Origin: an uncultured Myxococcaceae bacterium
GTDB lineage: Bacteria; Myxococcota_A; Polyangia; Polyangiales; Ga0077539
Length of the DNA: 64,000 bases
Reading direction: 5' to 3'
Assembly (NCBI GenBank): GCA_945952225.1
Contig: CAMFHP010000019.1
Location: 1 to 64,000 of the forward strand
The notes beneath the pieces are model-generated. The model did no database searches. It was not told where the DNA came from and worked only from the letters and a program-made list of their open reading frames with translations. This document shows positions 39,314 to 48,003 of this stretch, piece after piece (the stretch's first letter is position 1; every line of letters starts with the position of its first letter). A program made the translations under genes and the position numbers.

Positions 39314-40159
39314 TCACCGCGCGCCGCGTTCGGCATCGAGTGCGTCGGCGAGGTGTCCGAGCTGCTCGATGGTGAGGGTCTCGGGGCGCGCGCCGGGGTC
39401 GACGCCCGCGCGCTCGCACACGCCCGCCGCGCGGTCGCGCACCACGAGCGACGAGAGGCCGTTGCGAAGGGTCTTGCGGCGCGCCGCGAAGAGCGCGTGC
39501 ACCATGTCTTGAAAGGTCTTCGTCTCGCGGGCGCGGGGCGTCGCGCGAGGCGTGAGCTTCACCACCGCGGAGTGCACGCGCGGCGCGGGGTGAAAGCACC
39601 CGGGCGAGGCCTGCACCACGCGGCTCACGTCGCATCCCGCCTGCGTGAAGATCGAGAGCGCGCCCCAGTCGTCGTCGTTGGGCGAGGCGAGCAGGCGCTT
39701 CGCCACTTCGAGCTGCACCATCACCACGGCCACGCGCCAGCGCATCGGCGGCGTCTGGATCGCGCGCAGCAGGCGTCCGGTGATCTGGTACGGGAGGTTG
39801 CCCACGATGCTGTGCGGTCCCTCGACGGCGGCGTAGTCCCACGTGGCGGCGTCGGCCTCGACGAGCTCGATGTTGGGCGCGAGGTCGTCGGCGGCGAGGG
39901 CGCGCACGAGGTCGCGGTCGCGCTCGATGGCGATCACCCGACGGGCGCGCGGCGCGAGCATCTTGGCGAGGGTTCCGGGGCCAGTGCCGATCTCGACGAC
40001 GGTCTCGTCGGGCGCGGGGCCCACGGCGTCGACGATGGCGCGCGCGACGGGCGGCGCGATGAGAAAGCACTGGCCGAAGCTCTCCTTCGTGCGCAGCGCG
40101 TGGCGCGCGAGAAAGCGTCGCGGGTCTTCGAAGCCGTCGCCGGCGGGGGAGTCACTCAT
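39314..40159 (-). CDS. rsmA: 16S rRNA dimethyladenosine transferase
   Basis: 281 residues. RsmA (KsgA) dimethylates two adjacent adenosines in helix 45 of 16S rRNA. Motif K-x-x-FGQCFL near residue 25, SAM-binding EIGTGPGTLAKML, ERDRDLVRALA, and NLPYQITGRLL (the NxPY catalytic motif). The end IEQLGHLADAL is also family-typical. ATG 40159 is preceded by TATTTT five bases upstream. It is the last gene of the DUF58/MoxR cluster direction. Confidence 0.93.
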   Translation of the reverse strand: MSDSPAGDGFEDPRRFLARHALRTKESFGQCFLIAPPVARAIVDAVGPAPDETVVEIGTGPGTLAKMLAPRARRVIAIERDRDLVRALAADDLAPNIELVEADAATWDYAAVEGPHSIVGNLPYQITGRLLRAIQTPPMRWRVAVVMVQLEVAKRLLASPNDDDWGALSIFTQAGCDVSRVVQASPGCFHPAPRVHSAVVKLTPRATPRARETKTFQDMVHALFAARRKTLRNGLSSLVVRDRAAGVCERAGVDPGARPETLTIEQLGHLADALDAERGAR

Positions 40160-40186
40160 CGAGAAAAATACCTGCTGCGTCGGGCG

Positions 40187-41815
40187 TCACTTCATCGCGC
40201 GCGGTGCGGCGGCGCGGCGGAACCATCGGGCCGCCGGATCCTTCGCGGACGCGGTGTACAACGGCACGCCCACCGACGCGAGACGCGGTCGCAGCTCGTC
40301 GAAGCGCAGGCGCTCCTCGCCGGTGAAGAGGGCCACGAGGGCCTCGCGGCGCGCGCGCGCGTCGGCGTTCTGCGACGGGGGCTCACGGCCCGCGAAGTCG
40401 GCCCCTGCGGGCGCCACGAAGGTCACGCGGTGACGCTTCTGCCGGGCGTATCCGAGGGCCTTCTTGAGGGGCTCGAAATCGCTCACGGCGTCGAGGTCGC
40501 TCACCACGAGCACGGTGCGAACCTCGCGGGCGCCGTCGATCGCCGCGCGCACGGCCTCGGCGAGCCCGATGGATTTCGCACGCCCTTCGGGGTCGTGGCG
40601 CAGGGGCAGCGGGATCGCACGCGCACGACAGAACGCGCGCCAGAGGCGCTGGAGCGGGTCCTTCGCGGCGACGGGGACGCGCGCCGTCGGGTCGTGTTCG
40701 AGGGCCTTCACCACCATGCGTGCGAGGCGCTGCTGTCCATCGCCCGACGTCACACCGCGGAACACGTCGACGCCCTCCTGCTCGCGGTAGTAGCGCGCGA
40801 CGGTCTCGACGAGGGTCTCGTCATCGACGTCGGTGAGGTCTTCGTCGACGAGGGCGCGGAGGTCGACGGCGGCGCCCACGATCTGCCGCAGGTGCGCGGG
40901 GGAGTCTCCCGGTGCGAGCTTCGCCACCACCCGTCGATCGAAGGCCACGAGCCCGAGTCGATCGCCGCCCGACCCCGCGAGCCGCGCGGCCTGCGCTGCG
41001 AGCTCGATGGCGTAGTCGAGCTTCGAGCCTCCGCGGTCGTCGCCGCGCATCGTGGCCGACGCATCGAGCACGAGCACACGCGTGGTCTGCGACTCGTCTT
41101 CGGTCTCGCGCACGAGGTAGCGCCCGCGCCGCGCGCTCGCCGCCCACGCGATGCGCTTCATGGGATCGCCCGGTTGATACTCCCGCAGCTCGCGGATCTC
41201 GGGCCCTTCGCCCGCGCGCCGCTCGGCCCGTCCCGCGCGCATCGCCGGGGCGCGCTCGGGAGCCGCGTTCGCACGGAGCTGCGAGAGCCCGCCGTATGCG
41301 CGCGGCACCACTTCGAGCACCAGCGGGTTCGGAAAGTACAACGGAGCCCACGCGAGCCCGAGCGGTCCCGAGAGGGTCATCCACGCGCCGTGAAGCACGT
41401 GCCGTCCCGCGTGCGAGGGCTTGATCTGCAGGTCGAAGGTGGCGATCCCCCGCGGAGGAACCACCACCCGCGCGCCCTTCACGCGTGAGTGTCGAAGGCC
41501 CGGCGAGAGCGCGAGGCGCGGCGTGCCGAGCACGAGCTCGTCGTCGGTCGGATTGCGCAGCGCGATGCGGAGCGTGACGGGCTCGTCGGGCCGACGCACC
41601 CCGCCGGGAGGGAGCGGCGTCCACCACGTGAACTCCAGCCGCTCGCGTCGCATCTGCCGCGGCAGCGGAAGGGTGAGCACCCACGCGAACGCGATGCCCG
41701 TGAGCGCCGCACCGCCCGCGAGCGCGACGGGCGCGACGCCGCCGAGGAGCCCCCCGAGCGAGAGCCCCACGGCGCCCATGAAGGCCATGCGTCCGGGGTG
41801 GCTGAGCGAGGGCAC
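40187..41815 (-). CDS. DUF58 domain membrane protein
   Basis: 542 residues from GTG. Two N-terminal membrane helices (about 15-55), then a beta domain with RRERLEFTWWTPLPPGG and the DUF58 core around EIRELREYQPGDPMKRIAWAASARRGRYLVRE, followed by a vWA-like region with LVLDASATMRGDD. DUF58 proteins pair with MoxR ATPases and are thought to help assemble or activate envelope complexes. MoxR is 19 bases upstream and DUF4350 beyond, the usual order. Confidence 0.88.
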   Translation of the reverse strand: MPSLSHPGRMAFMGAVGLSLGGLLGGVAPVALAGGAALTGIAFAWVLTLPLPRQMRRERLEFTWWTPLPPGGVRRPDEPVTLRIALRNPTDDELVLGTPRLALSPGLRHSRVKGARVVVPPRGIATFDLQIKPSHAGRHVLHGAWMTLSGPLGLAWAPLYFPNPLVLEVVPRAYGGLSQLRANAAPERAPAMRAGRAERRAGEGPEIRELREYQPGDPMKRIAWAASARRGRYLVRETEDESQTTRVLVLDASATMRGDDRGGSKLDYAIELAAQAARLAGSGGDRLGLVAFDRRVVAKLAPGDSPAHLRQIVGAAVDLRALVDEDLTDVDDETLVETVARYYREQEGVDVFRGVTSGDGQQRLARMVVKALEHDPTARVPVAAKDPLQRLWRAFCRARAIPLPLRHDPEGRAKSIGLAEAVRAAIDGAREVRTVLVVSDLDAVSDFEPLKKALGYARQKRHRVTFVAPAGADFAGREPPSQNADARARREALVALFTGEERLRFDELRPRLASVGVPLYTASAKDPAARWFRRAAAPRAMK

Positions 41816-41834
41816 GGCGGGGCCTCGTGGAGGG

Positions 41835-42875
41835 TCAGCGCGCGCCTTCGGCCAGCGAGGTGACGGCCCCGTGCGCGGCCGCGTCGGGGCGCGCGTCGGC
41901 CCTGCGATACGGCACGCGGGCGAGGCACTCGTCGATGAGCGCCTCGCGGGTGAGCCCCTCGCTCTCGGCTTCGGCCGAGAGGATCAACCGATGCGCGAGC
42001 ACGTGCGGCGCGACGCGCTTGAGGTCATCGGGCGTGACGTACCAGCGACCCGCGATGAGGGCCGCGGCGCGCGCGGCGAGCACGAGCCCGAGCGACGCGC
42101 GGGGTGACGCGCCGAGGGCGATGCGCGAGTGCGCGCGGGTGTACTGCGCGAGCGCGACGGCGTAGGCGTACACCTCGTCGTCGACGTAGACCTCGCCGCC
42201 CACCTGCTGGAGCCACAGCACGTTTTCGAGCGTGCACACGGCCCGCGTCTCCGGCGGCTTCGAGGCGTACGTGCGGAGAATGGTGATCTCGTCGGCGGTG
42301 CTCGGGTACGGCACCACGATGCGCATGAGAAAGCGGTCGACCTGCGCCTCGGGGAGGGGATAGGTGCCCTCCTGTTCGACGGGGTTCTGCGTGGCGAGCA
42401 CGAAGAAGGGCGCGGCCAGGCGGTGCGTCTCGCCGTCGATGGTGACCTGGTGCTCCTGCATCGCTTCGAGCAGGGCGCTCTGGGTCTTGGCGGGGGCGCG
42501 GTTGATCTCATCGCCGAGCACCACGTGCGAGAAGATCGGGCCGTGGCGGAGGTTGAACGCCCCGTCGCGCTGCGAGAGCACGTACGTGCCGGTGATGTCG
42601 CTCGGGAGCAGGTCGGGCGTGAATTGAATGCGCTTGAACGACCCGCCGATGGCGCCCGCCATGGCCTTGATGAGCGTGGTCTTCGCCACACCCGGAACGC
42701 CTTCGAGCAGGCAGTGCCCGCGCGCGAGGAGCGCCGTGAGAATGAGCTCGGGAATCTCCGCGTGGCCCACGTACGAGCGCCCCACCTCGTCGAGCACCGC
42801 GCGGCAGAGGGCCTGCGCGCGACGGGCGTTCTCGGCGCGTCCGTCGGCGCCGCTGGGGATCTGCGCTTGCACCAT
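41835..42875 (-). CDS. MoxR-family AAA+ ATPase
   Basis: 346 residues. Walker A GVPGVAKTTLIK, Walker B VVLGDEINRAPAKTQSALLEAMQE, sensor-1 ATQNPVEQEGTYPLPEAQVDRF. These are typical MoxR sequences, including the NPVEQEGTYPLPEAQ stretch. MoxR proteins act as chaperones that insert metals or remodel partners with vWA domains; the following DUF58 gene supplies the partner. Cytoplasmic. The ATG follows GAAGGT by ten bases, and the DUF4350 stop lies 18 bases upstream. Confidence 0.93.
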   Translation of the reverse strand: MVQAQIPSGADGRAENARRAQALCRAVLDEVGRSYVGHAEIPELILTALLARGHCLLEGVPGVAKTTLIKAMAGAIGGSFKRIQFTPDLLPSDITGTYVLSQRDGAFNLRHGPIFSHVVLGDEINRAPAKTQSALLEAMQEHQVTIDGETHRLAAPFFVLATQNPVEQEGTYPLPEAQVDRFLMRIVVPYPSTADEITILRTYASKPPETRAVCTLENVLWLQQVGGEVYVDDEVYAYAVALAQYTRAHSRIALGASPRASLGLVLAARAAALIAGRWYVTPDDLKRVAPHVLAHRLILSAEAESEGLTREALIDECLARVPYRRADARPDAAAHGAVTSLAEGAR

Positions 42876-42893
42876 CGTGAGAAGACCTTCTGG

Positions 42894-44165
42894 CTAGCGA
42901 GAAGCGGCGCGGAGGATCGCATCGATCCGCTGCCAGAGCGACAGAAAGCGTGCGGGCGAGACCGTGGGCGCCGTGGGGTCTTCCGCGCGCCTCGCCACCG
43001 CGTCGAGCTCGCCGAGCAGCGCGCGGACCTCGTTGCGACGTGTGCCGTCGAGCGTATCGAGCGCGCGTTCGAGGGCCGCGCGCACGTCGCGGGTGGCGCG
43101 CACGCCGAGGGTCCGCAGCAGCGACTGCTCCACGTAGCGCCGCGCGCGGAGCGTCGGAATGAGCAGGTTCACGCGCTCCGTGGTGTAGAGCCCCACGCGG
43201 TCGGCGATGCCCGCGGCGGTTCCCTCGGGGCCGCGGGGACCGTAGCGCTCGCTGGGCTTCTTTCCCCACGTGAGCACGGCCATCACGAGCGCGGCGGCGA
43301 GCGCGATGAGCATCGCGAGGGGGCGCAACACCACGGGCGCCGCGAGCGCGCGAGAGAGCGCCGCGAGCGAGTCGTTGAGGGTGTTCACGGCCTCGCGGGC
43401 GGGGGTGCGTCCGCGCGTGCGTCCGCGGTAGAGCCCGCGCGCTTCGGCGTCGCCCCACACGAGGTAGACGTGTCCGCGGTGGTCGCCGCCGAGAAAGTCG
43501 AGGAGGTTCTGCGCGAAGCGTCGGTTGCCCGCGAAGCGCATCATGGTGTTGAGCAGCAGCGAGGGGTCGCCGCCCACCACGAGCTTGCCGCGACCGATCT
43601 GGCCCACGAGCAGAAAGCCCTGATCGCCCGGAGGAAACTCGAAGACCGGCGTGAGCCGCGGGTGCGAGAGCGCCACGGGGATGTTGGTCACCAGCACATC
43701 CACACCGTCGGCGAGCATGTGCGCCGAGCGCGGCCGCGCGAGCAGGAGTTCCGGCAGGTCGGGCGCGCGCGGAATGCCCTGCACCCGCGCCTCGCGGCGA
43801 AACTGGAACCAGTCGAGAAACTGCCCCGACGCGCCGAAGTCGTCGAACCACGCGACGCGTCCGCCCTCGTCGAGAAAGGCCGAGAGGTCGGCGACGCCGA
43901 GCGCGTGGCGGGGATAGAGCACCAGCACCGCGTCGTTGGCGCGCACCACGTCCCAGTCGAGCGTTCGCACCGGCCTGACATCGATGTCGCCATCGGTCGC
44001 GAGGCGCAGCAGCTCCGAGGTGCCGTTCCACGCAGAACTGCGCGGGTCGTAGTCGGCCTGCGCGCGCGCCGCGGGAGCCCACACACCGAGCGCGAGGGTC
44101 AGCGCGAGGGCCGCGAAACGGAGCGCGCCGACGCAGGATCGGCCATGGAGACCGCGCGCTTTCAA
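42894..44165 (-). CDS. DUF4350 domain protein of MoxR cluster, TTG start
   Basis: 423 residues. A signal peptide (ARAQADYD) is followed by a periplasmic DUF4350 domain (NDAVLVLYPRHALGVADLSAFLDEGGRVAWFDDFGASGQF) and, near residues 285-305, one membrane helix with a cytoplasmic C-terminus. The first codon is TTG at 44165. It is well supported because CGGAGGGAGC stands directly before it and no in-frame ATG or GTG begins a signal peptide here. It is the promoter-proximal gene of DUF4350-MoxR-DUF58-rsmA. Confidence 0.85.
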   Translation of the reverse strand: MKARGLHGRSCVGALRFAALALTLALGVWAPAARAQADYDPRSSAWNGTSELLRLATDGDIDVRPVRTLDWDVVRANDAVLVLYPRHALGVADLSAFLDEGGRVAWFDDFGASGQFLDWFQFRREARVQGIPRAPDLPELLLARPRSAHMLADGVDVLVTNIPVALSHPRLTPVFEFPPGDQGFLLVGQIGRGKLVVGGDPSLLLNTMMRFAGNRRFAQNLLDFLGGDHRGHVYLVWGDAEARGLYRGRTRGRTPAREAVNTLNDSLAALSRALAAPVVLRPLAMLIALAAALVMAVLTWGKKPSERYGPRGPEGTAAGIADRVGLYTTERVNLLIPTLRARRYVEQSLLRTLGVRATRDVRAALERALDTLDGTRRNEVRALLGELDAVARRAEDPTAPTVSPARFLSLWQRIDAILRAASR

Positions 44166-44256
44166 GCTCCCTCCGAGACCCGTCGTTGAGGGCTTCGAGC
44201 GCGTTGCAGCGACGCGCCGACGGAGAGCCCCGTGCGCATCGCTGAACTCTTGCCCG

Positions 44257-44272
44257 TGGCACCCGCGTTGCT
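44257..44272 (+). promoter_or_regulatory. near-consensus sigma-54 promoter of 55-residue gene
   Basis: TGGCACC-CGCG-TTGCT with exact GG-N10-GC spacing (GG 44258, GC 44270), matching the -24/-12 consensus in all key positions. A transcript would begin near 44283, about 45 bases before the ATG at 44328. A sigma-70-like TTGCCC-N16-TATATT overlaps it (44250-44277), so two factors may use this site. An imperfect palindrome around CCGGATTCCGG follows. Confidence 0.65.
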
Positions 44273-44327
44273 ATATTCCGTCCGGATTCCGGTCGGTTCC
44301 CAACCCCACCGCCTGGAGGTGCTGCCG

Positions 44328-44495
44328 ATGCTTCCTCCGTACATCATCGAGGAGATCCGTCGCAGGGAGAACGAGCAGCGACGGCGCCACGAGCAGCCCC
44401 AGCTCGAACTGCCGGTGCCCATCGTGATTCCTCCCCAGGGCCAGGAGCCCCGACGCGATGACGACGACCGCGGGGTCATCATCATCGACCTCTGA
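44328..44495 (+). CDS. 55-residue charged small protein
   Basis: MLPPYIIEEIRRRENEQ begins a helix with alternating Arg/Glu residues, then QPQLELPVPIVIPPQG and an acidic Asp-rich stretch, ending RGVIIIDL. ATG 44328 has a perfect GGAGGT nine bases upstream. An ATG at 44232 in the same frame has none and is rejected. I have seen similar short proteins in other myxobacteria, but no function is known to me. The sigma-54-like promoter is directly upstream. It has an SDR gene convergent 16 bases away. Confidence 0.75.
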   Translation: MLPPYIIEEIRRRENEQRRRHEQPQLELPVPIVIPPQGQEPRRDDDDRGVIIIDL

Positions 44496-44511
44496 TCGCA
44501 CCCCGCGCGCT

Positions 44512-45375
44512 TCACCCTTCTCCCACACTCCGACTCAGCGTGTACCAGGCCCGGCGGATCTCCTCCGGGGCCCACGGCGCCTTCGGGTCATCGCCCACCA
44601 CGCCGCGGCTCTCGGTCATGCGCCACGTCGAGAGCTTGTTGCCCGCCACCGCGAGCACCTCGCCCGTGGTCTCACCACACAACGACGACGCGAGGAACAG
44701 CGCCGCCGCCGCCACGAACTGCGGCCCGAGCGTGTCGTCTTTGATCGTCGCGAACATCGGGAGGTCTTCGGTCATGCGCGTGCGCGCGATGGGCGCGAGC
44801 GCGTTGACCGTGACGTGGTGCTTCTTGAGCTCCACCGCGAGCGTGCGCGTGAGCCCGTACACCGCTGCGCACGCGGCCGCGTAGGCCGACTGGTGGATCA
44901 TCCCCACGAGCCCCGCCGCGCCCGTGGTGTTCACGATGCGTCCGCCGCGCTTCTGCTCCACCATCCGCTGCGCCGCGGCCTGTGTGACAAGAAACGTCCC
45001 GCGCGCGACGGTGCCCATCACCGCATCGAAGGTCGCCTCGTCGGTCTTGAGCGCGCTGCGCTCACGCACGATGCCCGCGTTGTTCACGAGCACATCGAGG
45101 CCGCCGAAGGCCTCGACCGCGCGCGCCACGATCGCCCGCGCGCCCTCTGCGGTCGCCACCGTGTCGTAGCTCGCCACGGCCTCGCCGCCCGCCGCGCGGA
45201 TCTCCTCGACCACGCGGTCCGCGGGCTCGCGCGAGGCGCCCGTTCCGTCGGTCGCGCACCCGAGGTCGTTCACCACGACCTTCGCGCCCTCGCGCGCGAA
45301 GCGCAGCGCCTCGGCGCGGCCGATGCCGTTCCCCGCGCCCGTGACAATCACCACCCTGCCGTCGAGGAGTCCCAT
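44512..45375 (-). CDS. SDR-family protein with altered catalytic residues
   Basis: 287 residues. Cofactor motif VTGAGNGIG, NNAG and an overall sequence close to peroxisomal-type hydroxyacyl-CoA dehydrogenases. However, the catalytic Ser aligns to Gly (GRIVNTTGAAGLVG) and the Lys of YxxxK is Cys (QSAYAAAC). The Tyr is present. With two of three catalytic positions changed, oxidoreductase activity is doubtful. ATG 45375 matches family starts; GTG 45384 overlaps the upstream stop by four bases and may be used by coupling. It probably shares a transcript with the metzincin gene. Confidence 0.85.
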   Translation of the reverse strand: MGLLDGRVVIVTGAGNGIGRAEALRFAREGAKVVVNDLGCATDGTGASREPADRVVEEIRAAGGEAVASYDTVATAEGARAIVARAVEAFGGLDVLVNNAGIVRERSALKTDEATFDAVMGTVARGTFLVTQAAAQRMVEQKRGGRIVNTTGAAGLVGMIHQSAYAAACAAVYGLTRTLAVELKKHHVTVNALAPIARTRMTEDLPMFATIKDDTLGPQFVAAAALFLASSLCGETTGEVLAVAGNKLSTWRMTESRGVVGDDPKAPWAPEEIRRAWYTLSRSVGEG

Positions 45376-45380
45376 CGTCG

Positions 45381-47024
45381 TCACCGCACGAGCGCGTGCG
45401 CCCGCATCACGTAGCCCTGACCCGCCGAGAGCGCCGATCCCCCCTGCGCCTGCCAGTACATGAGATTGCGCGTCGCCGTCGCATCCGACGGCGTGTCACT
45501 GATCGGATCGACGCCGCCGAAGGCCGAGCACATCGTCTGCGCTGCGGTGGTGCATCCGGGCTGCGACTCGACGGGGTGGTACAGCCCGAGGTAGTGGCCG
45601 CACTCGTGGGCCATCACCTGCGGGAGAAGGTCGGTGCCTCCCTGCGTGCTCTCCCACCCGATCACCACGCCCGACGCGGTGGTGCCGTTGATGCCTGCGG
45701 GGCCGTTGATGGTCCCCGCGACGCCGATGGCGTTCTCGAGGCCCGCGCTCGACGAGATGCCGCGCACGAACATGAGGTTCAGCACCGGATCGGGATTGCC
45801 GCCGGTGCGCGTGAACAGCTCGCGGAGCTCGGCCTGGCTGTCGATCACCGAGAAGCGCGTCGCGTCGGCGCCGGTGATGTCGACGAAGTTGGTCACCGTC
45901 ACGCCGATGCCCACGGTCGCGTAGATGCGACGCATCGACGCGATGGCGTTCACGAGGCGCGTGTTGGTCATGGCCGTCGCGGCGCTGATGTTCCGCGTGC
46001 CCACGAACCACACCCGCACGAGCAGCGTGCCCGACGACATCATGCCGCCCGGCGCGCGCTTCACGAAGGCCGTGGCGCGGAGGCGTCGCGTGTCAACGGT
46101 CGACATGCGGTCGTTGAGCAGCGCGTGCGACGACTGATAGGCCCCGGCGCTCACGCGCTGGTTGTCGCGCGTCGGCAGCATCGCGCTGTTGAACTGGTAG
46201 CGCGCGGGGATCGTGCGGATCGGCTGCTCGCGCAACGACGACCACGTGCGGAGGTCGACGAGCGCCGTGTTGTCGGGGGCCGTGACGCGCGAGATGGCGG
46301 CGTAGAGGTCGCTGCCGCCCATGTCCTGCGTGGTCCAGGTGATGGAGACGGTATCGGGCGCGACGTTGAGCAGCGACGGAGGCGTCGAGCTGTCGACGGG
46401 GTTGTCGCCGTCGGAGAGCGTGTACGACTCGACGGTCACGCCCGTGATGGGCGCGTGGCCGCAGTAGGTGGCCCGACCGCCGGTTCGCGAGAAGGGCGTG
46501 CAGCGCCAGCCCGCGCCGCAGTCTGCGTCCGTGGCGCAGGCGTTGTGGCAGCGACCGTCGACGCACGCGTTCGAGAGGCAGTCGTCGTCGGCCGTGCAGG
46601 CGTTGCCAGGGTCCTGGTTGGCGCCCGGAACCTCGCCGCAGACCCAGCGCCCGCCACCGCCGCGGTCGAGCGCGCAGTAGAACGTCGGACCCACGGGCAC
46701 GCAGTCGTCGTCGCGGCGGCACGCCTGCGCGCACACCCGCGCGGTGCCGATGCCCTGCGTGCAGAGGCCCGATGCGCAGTCGCCATCGGCGGAACACGCG
46801 CTCCCGAGCGGAAGCCCGGGCATCGTGGGCACGTCGGGGGCGGTGACATCGGGCGCGATGACGTCGGGAACGGCCGCGTCGGCGGCGGTGACGTCGGGCG
46901 AGGTGTCGGGCGCGGCGTCGACGGGCGATCCGTCGGTGGACCCATCGACGGGAGCGTTTGCGTTCACCGTCTGGGAGCCGCAGCCCGCGGCGACGACGAG
47001 CGCAAGGAGGGCGAAGGAGCGCAC
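45381..47024 (-). CDS. secreted metzincin-like protease lipoprotein
   Basis: 547 residues from GTG. A lipobox (VVAAGC) and Asp/Ala stalk are followed by Cys-rich repeats (CSADGDCASGLC; CTADDDCLSNACVDGRC; CATDADCGAGWRC), like modules in myxobacterial surface proteins. The protease domain has HECGHYLGLYH (HExxHxxGxxH, residues 473-483), and a Met-turn candidate at NLMYW (Met522). The pappalysin or archaemetzincin type is likely. It would be cell-surface anchored with zinc-dependent activity. Substrate unknown. Confidence 0.85.
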   Translation of the reverse strand: MRSFALLALVVAAGCGSQTVNANAPVDGSTDGSPVDAAPDTSPDVTAADAAVPDVIAPDVTAPDVPTMPGLPLGSACSADGDCASGLCTQGIGTARVCAQACRRDDDCVPVGPTFYCALDRGGGGRWVCGEVPGANQDPGNACTADDDCLSNACVDGRCHNACATDADCGAGWRCTPFSRTGGRATYCGHAPITGVTVESYTLSDGDNPVDSSTPPSLLNVAPDTVSITWTTQDMGGSDLYAAISRVTAPDNTALVDLRTWSSLREQPIRTIPARYQFNSAMLPTRDNQRVSAGAYQSSHALLNDRMSTVDTRRLRATAFVKRAPGGMMSSGTLLVRVWFVGTRNISAATAMTNTRLVNAIASMRRIYATVGIGVTVTNFVDITGADATRFSVIDSQAELRELFTRTGGNPDPVLNLMFVRGISSSAGLENAIGVAGTINGPAGINGTTASGVVIGWESTQGGTDLLPQVMAHECGHYLGLYHPVESQPGCTTAAQTMCSAFGGVDPISDTPSDATATRNLMYWQAQGGSALSAGQGYVMRAHALVR

Positions 47025-47097
47025 GAATCCTCGGTAGATCAGGGCGCGGGAGTGAAATCTCCCGAACGCGCGGCGCGAGGATATAGTGCTTTCACGC

Positions 47098-47976
47098 GTG
47101 ATGTCATGGTCGGCCTACACGAACGTTCGGAGCCTCGGCGTGGGCGCGCTCAGCGAGGCCATGGTCGCGCGCGACGCCGCGGGACGCGCCGTGGTGCTCA
47201 AGCGCCTGCACCGTCACCTCGCGAGTGATCCCGCGTGCGTGGAGATGTTCCAGCACGAGGCGCGCGTGCTCGCGGCGCTCGATGACCCGCGCATCGTGGG
47301 TGTGCTCGACGGCCCGGCCCGCGACGGTGACGCGTGGGCCTTCGTGCAGCAGTGCGCGCCCGGCGCTGCGCTGTCGTCGCTCGTCGCGGCGTCTCCCGCG
47401 ATGTCCGTCGAGGCCGCGTGCGAGCTGGTGTCCGAGCTCCTCGCCGCGCTCGACCACGTGCACACACGCCGTGATGCGCAGGGCACGGCCCTGGAGATCG
47501 TGCACCGCGACGTGTGTCCTGCGAACGTGATCGTGTCGCGCGAGGGCGCGGTGGCGCTCGTCGATTTTGGCATCGCGACCAGCGCGTGGCGCCGCGACCC
47601 CGACCGCGGACGCATGAAGGGAACGCGCGGCTACATGGCCCCCGAGGTCATCACCGGCGAGTGTGACGCCGACGCGCGCGCCGACCTGTGGGCCGCGGGG
47701 GTGATCCTCTTCGAACTGCTCGCCCACGCGCGGCTCTATGAGGGCCCCGCCCTGCGCGTGATGGCCGCCGTCGTCGACGGACCTGTGCCCTCGATCTGCG
47801 AGCGCGCTCCCTCGGTTGCGCCCGCGCTCGATGCGGTGATCCAGCGCGCGCTCGCCCGCGACGTCGACGCGCGATGGCCCTCGGCGCGCGCGATGGGCGA
47901 TGCGCTCGATGCGGCGCTCCACGCAGCAGGAACCCGTCGCTCGCGAGACGCGCTGGCCGCGTGGGCCGCGCGCTGA
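47098..47976 (+). CDS. Hanks-type Ser/Thr protein kinase
   Basis: 292 residues, kinase domain only. ATP-site Lys in AVVLKRLHR, catalytic loop VHRDVCPANVIV (HRD, with Cys replacing the usual Lys), DFGIATS, GYMAPEV. The Gly-rich loop (LGVGALSEAMVA) is poor, with Ser where Gly is usual. Loss of the catalytic-loop Lys (HRDxK) suggests reduced or unusual activity. GTG 47098 and ATG 47101 are adjacent; TATAGT at 47082 is ten bases before the GTG. It converges with the histidine kinase. Confidence 0.85.
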   Translation: MMSWSAYTNVRSLGVGALSEAMVARDAAGRAVVLKRLHRHLASDPACVEMFQHEARVLAALDDPRIVGVLDGPARDGDAWAFVQQCAPGAALSSLVAASPAMSVEAACELVSELLAALDHVHTRRDAQGTALEIVHRDVCPANVIVSREGAVALVDFGIATSAWRRDPDRGRMKGTRGYMAPEVITGECDADARADLWAAGVILFELLAHARLYEGPALRVMAAVVDGPVPSICERAPSVAPALDAVIQRALARDVDARWPSARAMGDALDAALHAAGTRRSRDALAAWAAR

Positions 47977-48003
47977 GAAGCGCGGAGCGTTACGGACTGC
48001 GTT

